DNA of 16,714 nt from CAZWQR01 sp964638595 (GTDB lineage Bacteria; Patescibacteriota; Minisyncoccia; Minisyncoccales; PEYH01): NCBI GenBank assembly GCA_964638595.1, contig CAZWYU010000043.1:1-16714 (forward strand). Direction: 5' to 3'. Made by a program: the position numbers and the translations under genes. Position 1 is the stretch's first letter, and the number at the start of each line of letters is the position of its first letter. Shown one piece after another: positions 10,863 to 16,714 of the stretch. The notes below the pieces were generated by a model. The model had not been told where the DNA came from, did no database searches, and saw only the letters and a program-made list of their open reading frames with translations.

Positions 10863-13800
10863 ATGAAAGATAATTTTTTAAATATAGAAAAAAGAATATT
10901 GGATTATTGGAAAAAAGAACAAATTTTTAAAAAATCACTTAATAAAAAAAGCGGAGATTTTATTTTTTATGAAGGTCCTCCCACAGCTAATGGAAAACCT
11001 GGTCTGCACCATATTTTAGCTAGGTCTTTTAAAGATGTCATCTGTCGCTATCAAACAATGAAAGACAAAAGGGTTTTAAGAAAGGCTGGCTGGGATATTC
11101 ATGGTTTGCCGGTTGAATTGGAGGTAGAAAAAACACTTGGTTTGAAAAACAAACAGGATATTGAAAAATATGGTATTGATGAATTTAATCAAAAATGTAG
11201 AGAATCTGTTTGGAAATACAAGAAAGAGTGGGAGCTATTAACTGAAAGGATGGGCTATTGGATAGATTTAGATTCTCCCTACATCACCGGTGATTCTATG
11301 TACATGGAAAGTGTTTTTAATATTTTAAAGCAGATTTGGGACAAAGGTTTATTATACAAAGATTACAAGGTGGTTCCCTATTGTCCTCGTTGTGGGACAG
11401 CTCTTTCTAGTCATGAAGTTGCCCAAGGCTATAAAAAAGTAACAGAACCTGCCATTTATGTCAGTTTTGAATTAAAAGAGCTATTTAAGAATAAAAAAAC
11501 TTATTTGTTAGTTTGGACAACAACTCCTTGGACTTTGCCGGGGAATGTAGCTATTGCTGTTAATCCCAAAATTGTTTATATATTGGCAGAAAAAGACAAT
11601 CAAAATTATATTGTCGCCAAAAAAAGAAAAAATATTTTAGGAAATGACTTTAAAATTCTTGAAGAATTTAAAGGAACAAAACTTAAAGATTTGAAATATA
11701 AAGCTCTTTTTTCAAAAGAGACTGTTGTGCCATACAAAGGAAAAGATAAAATTTATCAGATTTTAACTGCAGATTTTGTGACTATAGAAGAAGGCAGTGG
11801 CTTGGTGCATATTGCTCCAGCTTTTGGACAGGAAGATATGGAATTAATCAAGAATCAAAAAGATAAATTTGCTGTTTTGCTAACAGTTAATAAAGAAGGA
11901 AAATTAACAGAAGAAGTTAAACAATGGAAAGGGCTATTTGTTAAAAAGGCTGACCGATTAATTATTGAATTTCTTAAAAAAGAGGGCACGCTCTTTAAAG
12001 AGGAAAATTATGAACATGATTATCCTTTCTGCTGGCGCTGTAATACTCCGCTTTTGTATTATGCTAAGGAAAGTTGGTTTATCAACACGAAAAAGATTAA
12101 GGAAGAACTGATCAAAAATAATAAAAAGATAAATTGGGTGCCAAAGCATATAAAAGAAGGAAGATTTGGAGAATGGTTAAATGATTTAAAAGACTGGGCA
12201 ATCTCTAGGGAGAGATACTGGGGCACTCCTTTTCCAATATGGCAATGTGATAAGTGCGGTGAGCAAATAGCTATTGGTTCTCGTAAGGATTTAATAAAAC
12301 AAGATTTTAGCAATAATAAATATTTTCTTTTAAGACACGGAGAAGCAGAGTCAAATGTTAATAAATTTTTTTCTTCTTGGCCGGAAAAGAGAATAGTTAA
12401 TTTAACAAAAAAAGGAATTAAACAAATTGAAACTGTTGCAAAAAAACTAAAAGACATTGATGTGATAATATCTTCTGATATTTTAAGGACTAAGCAGACA
12501 GCTGAAATTGTCAGTAAAAAAAACAATATTGATGTTGTTTTTGACAAACGCTTGAGAGAAATTGATACCGGAGAATTTAACGGTTGTTTAATAGGAGGCG
12601 ATAAAGAAATTCTTAATTCAAAAAAAACTTTATCCAAAAAAGAAATTTTGAATTTACGTTTTAAAAAACCATTTCCCGGTGGAGAAAATTTTAGTGACGT
12701 TCGAAATCGAGCTTTAGCTTTTCTTAAAGAAATTGATAAAAAATATCAGGGAAAAAATATTTTGATAATTAGCCATCAGTTAATCTTAGATTTTCTAAAA
12801 AGCAGTGTTAAGGGCGAGACTATAGACGAATTTATTAAACATGGTTTTGAAATTCAACCTGGAGAACTCAAAAAAATAAAGCTTACAACTTTTCCCTATA
12901 ATCAAGAGAGTGAACTAGATTTTCATCGTCCCTATATTGATGAAATAGAGTTTAAATGTCCAAATTGTGGTCAGCCAATGAAAAGAGCAAAAGAGGTAAT
13001 TGATTGTTGGTTTGACTCTGGCTCTATGCCTTTTGCCCAAAAACACTGGCCTTTTAATAAAAATGAAAAAAATGATTTTCCACCAGAACTTTTTCCAGCT
13101 GACTATATCAGCGAAGCAGTAGATCAAACAAGAGGTTGGTTCTATACCCTTCTTACTATTTCTAGTTTGCTTGGATTTAATGAGAGTTACAAAAATGTTG
13201 TTGTTTTAGGCTTAGTTCTAGATGAAAAAGGACAAAAAATGTCGAAGTCTAAAGGCAATATAGTTGATCCCTGGCATCTCTTTGATAAATATGGAGCTGA
13301 TGCTCTACGCTGGTATTTCTTTACTGTTAACCAGCCGAGTGATTCCAAGCTTTTTTCTGAACAAGCGTTGGATAAAAGCAAAAAGAAATTTTTAATGACA
13401 TTTTGGAACTGCTATAAATTTTTAGAAATTTATTCTGGCAAAAATTTTGATAACAAAATAGAGTCTAAAAAACTTTTAGATAAATGGATTGTTTCTAAAT
13501 TAAATAATTTAATTAAAGAGACTACAAGAAAACTTGATGCATATGACATTACCTCTGCGGCTCGTTTAATTGAAGACTTTGTGATTAATGATTTGTCTTT
13601 GTGGTATATAAGAAGATCAAGAAAAAGGTTTCAAAATCAGGGCAATGATTCTAAAGAGGCTTTTTTAACATTGAAATATGTGATTTTAGAAACAGTTAAG
13701 TTAGCCAGCCCTTTCGTTCCTTTTATAACCGAAGAAATTTATTTAAGTTTTAATAATGACAGTGTTCACTTGAATGACTGGCCTAAGTTTGATAAAAAAC

Positions 13801-14345
13801 AAATTAATAAAACATTAGAAGAACAGATGATATTAGTAAGAAAAATTGTTGCCTTGGGTTTAAAAATAAGAAGCGACAAATCTTTAAAAGTAAGACAGCC
13901 TCTAAAGAATCTCCTAATTAAAAGCAAATATTTAGAATCTAAAAAAGAATTTTTGGATTTAATCAAACAAGAGCTTAATTTAGAAAAAGTAGAGTTAGTT
14001 GATAATATAAAACCAAATAAAGACTTTGTTTTAGAAAGTAGCGGTTCTTTAAAAGTTGCTTTAAATTTACAGATTACTCCTGCTTTAAAAGAAAAAGGTA
14101 TGAGGAGGGATTTAATAAGACAAATTCAGCAGATGAGAAAAAAAGCCGGTTACAAGCCAAAAGATAGAATTGTAATTTATGCCCAAGGTTCTAAGCAATT
14201 TTTAAAAAGGAGTGGAAAAGAAGTATTAAAGCAGACAAAAGCCGATGATTTTATTATTGCCAAAAGAGAAAAACAGGTTTTTGATATTGAAAAAAAGTTT
14301 AATTTAGATGGCCAAGAATTTTGGTTAGGCTTAAAATTGTTGTAA
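10863..14345 (+). CDS. ileS: Isoleucyl-tRNA synthetase, type 2, with inserted histidine phosphatase domain
   Basis: 1160 residues, roughly 150-200 above a usual IleRS. The class I signature is G47-L48-H49-H50 (GxHH) in place of HxGH. RKAGWDIHGLPVELEVEK marks the eukaryote-like type 2 group. Editing-domain motifs are TTTPWTLPGN (219-228) and GSGLVHIAPAFGQED (311-325). KMSKS is at 792-796, followed by a helical anticodon-binding region and a C-terminal extension. Zinc-type pairs are C174/C177, C462/C465 and C699/C702. Between the last two pairs lies an inserted histidine phosphatase domain (about 485-680). Type 2 IleRS are known for mupirocin resistance, and GxHH forms were reported as hyper-resistant (recalled, not checked). 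All synthetase motifs look intact, so charging activity is expected. It starts at ATG 10863, two bases after argS. Confidence 0.96.
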   Translation: MKDNFLNIEKRILDYWKKEQIFKKSLNKKSGDFIFYEGPPTANGKPGLHHILARSFKDVICRYQTMKDKRVLRKAGWDIHGLPVELEVEKTLGLKNKQDIEKYGIDEFNQKCRESVWKYKKEWELLTERMGYWIDLDSPYITGDSMYMESVFNILKQIWDKGLLYKDYKVVPYCPRCGTALSSHEVAQGYKKVTEPAIYVSFELKELFKNKKTYLLVWTTTPWTLPGNVAIAVNPKIVYILAEKDNQNYIVAKKRKNILGNDFKILEEFKGTKLKDLKYKALFSKETVVPYKGKDKIYQILTADFVTIEEGSGLVHIAPAFGQEDMELIKNQKDKFAVLLTVNKEGKLTEEVKQWKGLFVKKADRLIIEFLKKEGTLFKEENYEHDYPFCWRCNTPLLYYAKESWFINTKKIKEELIKNNKKINWVPKHIKEGRFGEWLNDLKDWAISRERYWGTPFPIWQCDKCGEQIAIGSRKDLIKQDFSNNKYFLLRHGEAESNVNKFFSSWPEKRIVNLTKKGIKQIETVAKKLKDIDVIISSDILRTKQTAEIVSKKNNIDVVFDKRLREIDTGEFNGCLIGGDKEILNSKKTLSKKEILNLRFKKPFPGGENFSDVRNRALAFLKEIDKKYQGKNILIISHQLILDFLKSSVKGETIDEFIKHGFEIQPGELKKIKLTTFPYNQESELDFHRPYIDEIEFKCPNCGQPMKRAKEVIDCWFDSGSMPFAQKHWPFNKNEKNDFPPELFPADYISEAVDQTRGWFYTLLTISSLLGFNESYKNVVVLGLVLDEKGQKMSKSKGNIVDPWHLFDKYGADALRWYFFTVNQPSDSKLFSEQALDKSKKKFLMTFWNCYKFLEIYSGKNFDNKIESKKLLDKWIVSKLNNLIKETTRKLDAYDITSAARLIEDFVINDLSLWYIRRSRKRFQNQGNDSKEAFLTLKYVILETVKLASPFVPFITEEIYLSFNNDSVHLNDWPKFDKKQINKTLEEQMILVRKIVALGLKIRSDKSLKVRQPLKNLLIKSKYLESKKEFLDLIKQELNLEKVELVDNIKPNKDFVLESSGSLKVALNLQITPALKEKGMRRDLIRQIQQMRKKAGYKPKDRIVIYAQGSKQFLKRSGKEVLKQTKADDFIIAKREKQVFDIEKKFNLDGQEFWLGLKLL
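12315..12900 (+). other. Histidine phosphatase domain inserted within ileS
   Basis: In frame within ileS, about residues 485-680. All family landmarks are present: RHG at 491-493 (the phospho-accepting H492), SSDILRTKQTAEI with R542, a REIDTGEFNG acid region at 565-574, PGGENFSDVRNR, and the second catalytic histidine in ISHQ (H638). Ordinary type 2 IleRS has only a short link between the two CxxC pairs here. The domain resembles phosphoglycerate-mutase-like, PhoE or CobC phosphatases; the substrate cannot be told. Flanking synthetase sequence resumes cleanly at LDFHRPYIDEIEF. Confidence 0.92.
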
Positions 14346-14354
14346 AATAAATAT

Positions 14355-14774
14355 ATGTTTAAATTTTTCCCACAACATCTACCCAAAGAGGGTTCTTCTA
14401 ATAAAAAAAGCCATTATCCTGGCGGGCCTCAAGATAAAATAGCAGAAGGCGAAATTATCAAGAGACCGCCTGATACGGGGATTTTTGGTTCCCATTCTTT
14501 TTTGACGAGGACCCGTTTTAAGAGAGAGGTTGAAAAAGATAAGGGCAAGGTTCCCGGTATGGGTACTTACAATCGTAAGGAGAGAGAAAAAATTATTGAA
14601 GAAGATTTTTCTAAAGAGAGAGTTGGCACTCACATTATGCCCTATGAAATTACTAAAAGAATTAAAGATCTTAAAAAGAGTCTCCATGGAAATTTGGGTC
14701 CGGGGGGTAGTTCGAAGGTTAGAAAGAAAATTAAGTATTTAGAAAAATTAAAAGGAACAAAAGATGAGCGTTAA
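14355..14774 (+). CDS. Small basic protein, unrecognised
   Basis: 139 residues, rich in Lys, Arg and Gly, with no signal peptide, membrane helix or cysteines. The first half looks unstructured (PKEGSSNKKSHYPGGPQDK, then PPDTGIFGSHSFLTR). The second half has a helical, ordered look: GMGTYNRKEREKIIEEDF, then GTHIMPYEITKRIKDLKKSL and KVRKKIKYLEKLK. The basic make-up would suit nucleic-acid or ribosome binding, but this is a guess. It starts nine bases after the ileS stop, and its last 11 bases overlap the next gene's start (14764), so translation of the two is probably coupled. I know no named family for it. Confidence 0.75.
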   Translation: MFKFFPQHLPKEGSSNKKSHYPGGPQDKIAEGEIIKRPPDTGIFGSHSFLTRTRFKREVEKDKGKVPGMGTYNRKEREKIIEEDFSKERVGTHIMPYEITKRIKDLKKSLHGNLGPGGSSKVRKKIKYLEKLKGTKDER

Positions 14775-16398
14775 AATTTTATTATTTCTTATAATCTTAG
14801 TTTTTTTGGTAGCAGCTTTTGGTTATTCGGTTTACAATAGCAACACTTATTCTAAAGAGGTCTTAAGATTGGAAATTATTGCTCCCGAAGAGGCAATGGT
14901 GGGTGAGGAGATAGAATATACTGTGAAAATTAAAAATAATAGTGATATAAAGCTTGAAGAGCCCCAACTTACCTTTGAGTATCCACGAGGTTCAATAGTG
15001 CCAGAGGGACAGAGCTTGCGAGTTGTTAAATCCAAAGAAGAATTTGGCGGTTTTATTTATCCTGGGCAAGAAAAGCCTTTTACTTTTAAGGTTAGAATTT
15101 TTGGCAAAGGAGGAGATATAAAAGAAGCCAAAGCTATGATTTCCTACCGACCGCGAAATTTAAAGACAGGTTATGTTTCCAAGACAAGCCATTTATTAAC
15201 AGTTAAAGAAGTTCCTTTAACATTTGAATTTGACATTCCCTCTAATGTAGGCCCAGGACAGGAGCTTAATTATTCATTAAATTATTTTTCCAGCGTTAGT
15301 TATCCATTAACAGACATCGAAATTAAAATGACTTATCCTTCAGGTTTTAGTTTAAAAGAAGCTGACCCAAAAGGTATTTCTGATAACCAATGGAGAATTC
15401 CTCTGCTTAATACTGCTCAGGGCGGGCGAATTGATATTAGGGGCAATTTATCTGGCAGCACAGGTGAAACTAAAATTTTTCGAGCTGATTTTGGAATTTG
15501 GCAAGGAGGTGAATTCATAGTTTTAAAAAACATTACCAAACAGGTAAAACTTGCAGAACCTTCTCTTTATATTTCCCAAACTGTAAATAATTCTATTGAT
15601 TATGCCGCTGACCCCGGCGATCTACTGCACTATAATATAACTTTCCGCAATATTGGAACTTCACCACTTCAGAATTTATTTTTAGCCATTCGTCTTAACG
15701 GTGTCTTATTTGATTTTGACAGCATTCGTTCCACTAACGGCCAATATCAGGCTGGCGATAATTCAGTTATTTGGGACAAAAGAAATAATTCCAAGCTTCA
15801 ATTTTTGGACATAGGAGAAGAGGGAGAGGTAGAATTTTGGGTTAATGTCAGAGATCAAGGAATAGGGGTTGCTAGGCCCAAATTAGAAAATGAAATTATT
15901 CTGGATTCAACGAGGAAGAAATTTACAATAAAGGTCAATACTTTATTGGCTTTAGAACAGAATGTTTATGTTGACGATGAAATTTTCGGCAGTGAAGCTG
16001 ATTTTCCTCTAAAGATTGGCAGAAAAAGCGAGTTTACAGTAATTTGGCGAGCAAAAAATTATTATAATTCCTCACAGGACGTAAAATTAAGTTCTGTTTT
16101 GCCCGAAAATGTAAAGCTTACGGGTAAAGTGATGCCTCAAAAACTTTCTTTTGACCCCAATACCAGAGAAATCGTCTGGGCGATAGGAGAGATGGACCCA
16201 GGACAAGGCATAGAGCAACCTCATCAGTTAGCTTTCCAAATAGAGTTTGAGCCGAGCAATAACCAAAAAGATACTTATGCTCGCTTACTTGGACCTTCTT
16301 CATTAGTTGGAACAGATATTTGGACAGAGAAACAGCTTACTGCCACGAGTTCAGCAGTAACAACACAAATTTTCGGTGAGCAAGGAATAATAGAATAA
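14764..16398 (+). CDS. Membrane-anchored extracellular protein with DUF11-like repeats
   Basis: 544 residues. One N-terminal hydrophobic helix (about 4-22, ILLFLIILVFLVAAFGYSVY) acts as a signal anchor. The rest is predicted outside the membrane and is built from about four beta-sandwich units that look like DUF11/CARDB-type modules. Their landmarks are MVGEEIEYTVKIKNNSD (about 44-60), GPGQELNYSLNYFSS (about 164-178), ADPGDLLHYNITFRNIGTSPL (about 284-304) and IGRKSEFTVIWRAKNYY (about 418-434). There are no cysteines, catalytic motifs or C-terminal sorting signal. Such proteins usually act as envelope scaffolds or in adhesion. It begins inside the end of the preceding small gene. Confidence 0.85.
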   Translation: MSVKILLFLIILVFLVAAFGYSVYNSNTYSKEVLRLEIIAPEEAMVGEEIEYTVKIKNNSDIKLEEPQLTFEYPRGSIVPEGQSLRVVKSKEEFGGFIYPGQEKPFTFKVRIFGKGGDIKEAKAMISYRPRNLKTGYVSKTSHLLTVKEVPLTFEFDIPSNVGPGQELNYSLNYFSSVSYPLTDIEIKMTYPSGFSLKEADPKGISDNQWRIPLLNTAQGGRIDIRGNLSGSTGETKIFRADFGIWQGGEFIVLKNITKQVKLAEPSLYISQTVNNSIDYAADPGDLLHYNITFRNIGTSPLQNLFLAIRLNGVLFDFDSIRSTNGQYQAGDNSVIWDKRNNSKLQFLDIGEEGEVEFWVNVRDQGIGVARPKLENEIILDSTRKKFTIKVNTLLALEQNVYVDDEIFGSEADFPLKIGRKSEFTVIWRAKNYYNSSQDVKLSSVLPENVKLTGKVMPQKLSFDPNTREIVWAIGEMDPGQGIEQPHQLAFQIEFEPSNNQKDTYARLLGPSSLVGTDIWTEKQLTATSSAVTTQIFGEQGIIE

Positions 16399-16533
16399 TT
16401 ATCAATTATCAATTTTCAATAACACAGAGAAGAAATTAGAAACTTTTAAAAAGAAGCCCACGAACTACTCCTAATTTTTTCAAAGATTACATCTTTTCTT
16501 AAAAGGAAAAAATTGAAGATTGAAGATTATAAG

Positions 16534-16623
16534 CCCCTCCTTAGTTTTTCTCCCCCTCTTTGAGGGGGAGGAAAAGAATAAATATAATCCTCCCTCTCTT
16601 TGAGGGGGAGGATCAAGGAGGGG
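16534..16623 (+). promoter_or_regulatory. Nested stem-loop cluster upstream of glyS, REP-like or RNA switch
   Basis: Hairpin A: TCCCCCTC (16551-16558), loop TTT, GAGGGGGA (16562-16569). Hairpin B: ATCCTCCCTCTC (16587-16598), loop TTT, GAGGGGGAGGAT (16602-16613), 12 bp with one T-G pair. An outer stem, CCCCTCCTT (16534-16542) with AAGGAGGGG (16615-16623), is perfect and encloses both. Its right arm contains AGGAGG, the Shine-Dalgarno site of the next ORF. The upstream part 16399-16533 shows no gene, only TTATCAATTATCAATTTTCAAT repeats just after the stop at 16398. Confidence 0.7.
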
Positions 16624-16631
16624 GAGAAATA

Positions 16632-16714
16632 ATGCTAACAACAATGGAAAAAGTAATATCGTTATGTAAAAGAAGGGGCTTTGTTTTTTGCCACTTTTGT
16701 CCAAATCTATGATT
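16632..16714 (+). CDS. glyS: Glycyl-tRNA synthetase, N-terminal fragment, frame apparently disrupted
   Basis: ATG 16632 (or the in-frame ATG 16644) opens MEKVISLCKRRGFVF, close to the LCKRRGFIF start of single-chain bacterial glycyl-tRNA synthetases (from memory, Thermus). AGGAGG at 16616-16621 is a good ribosome site ten bases upstream. As written the frame ends at TGA 16710-16712 after 26 codons. Removing one T from the T6 run at 16684-16689 gives GFVFATFVQIYD, which resembles the family's xxEIYGG continuation. Either a one-base frameshift or an end-of-contig sequence error is likely. The rest of the gene would lie beyond the window. Confidence 0.65.

Noticed and set aside
12059..12637. 192-codon open frame on the minus strand inside ileS
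   Set aside because: It is antisense to well-conserved IleRS and phosphatase motifs, and its hydrophobic, Phe/Leu/Ser-rich product is what the reverse strand of Lys/Glu-rich AT-biased coding gives.
16534..16623. T-box riboswitch before glyS
   Set aside because: I could not find the T-box core sequence or a Specifier-loop layout; only simple CT/GA-rich hairpins are present.
1..16714. Recoding of TGA as glycine (as in Gracilibacteria/SR1)
   Set aside because: All long conserved genes (argS, ileS, infC, smpB) read through without in-frame TGA and use ordinary Gly codons.

Overview
This is an AT-rich window with short gene spacing, standard genetic code (no gene is interrupted by TGA, and every intact gene ends in TAA) and few clear Shine-Dalgarno sites. 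The gene content fits a Candidate Phyla Radiation (Patescibacteria, probably Parcubacteria-like) bacterium: large secreted repeat proteins, an N-anchored DUF11-like protein, a HAMP protein with no kinase, and an isoleucyl-tRNA synthetase of the eukaryote-like type 2. That assignment is inference from content. Both ends cut through genes, so this may be a whole contig.

Layout. (1) 1-1644: 3' part of a large secreted surface protein, ending at a bidirectional terminator. (2) 3874-1696, minus strand: a translation block smpB - ssrA (tmRNA) - infC - rpmI - rplT. infC has no ATG, GTG, TTG or CTG in reach of its conserved N-terminus, so it must start at an AUC/AUA/AUU-type codon. The tmRNA encodes the tag ANLFSKPAYAYA. 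(3) 3875-4357: a divergent regulatory gap with promoters in both directions, phased 10-bp repeats, GGGGGAC(A/T)GTCCCC palindromes and a GC-rich 13-bp tandem repeat. (4) 4358-7717, plus strand: a stand-alone encapsulated-ferritin-like protein, a Ca2+/Na+-type antiporter, a SIMPL/DUF541 protein, a HAMP membrane sensor lacking an output domain, and a YbaB/EbfC DNA-binding protein. (5) 7718-9210: a 31-codon repeat peptide ORF, a likely terminator, an ATP-cone + PD-(D/E)XK nuclease-like fusion and a decayed membrane-permease pseudogene. (6) 9211-16714: argS, ileS, a small unrecognised basic protein, a DUF11-like anchored protein, a nested-hairpin region and the first codons of a glycyl-tRNA synthetase.

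The strongest oddities are: a complete-looking histidine phosphatase domain of about 195 residues inserted between the two CxxC halves of a zinc-binding region in IleRS, which also carries a GxHH instead of HxGH signature; the ATP-cone/nuclease fusion; the ferritin-like protein that stops where the Pyrococcus homologue continues into an encapsulin shell; the non-canonical infC start; and a stem-loop cluster that could bury the glyS ribosome-binding site. Functions are read from sequence motifs by eye; no database search was possible.
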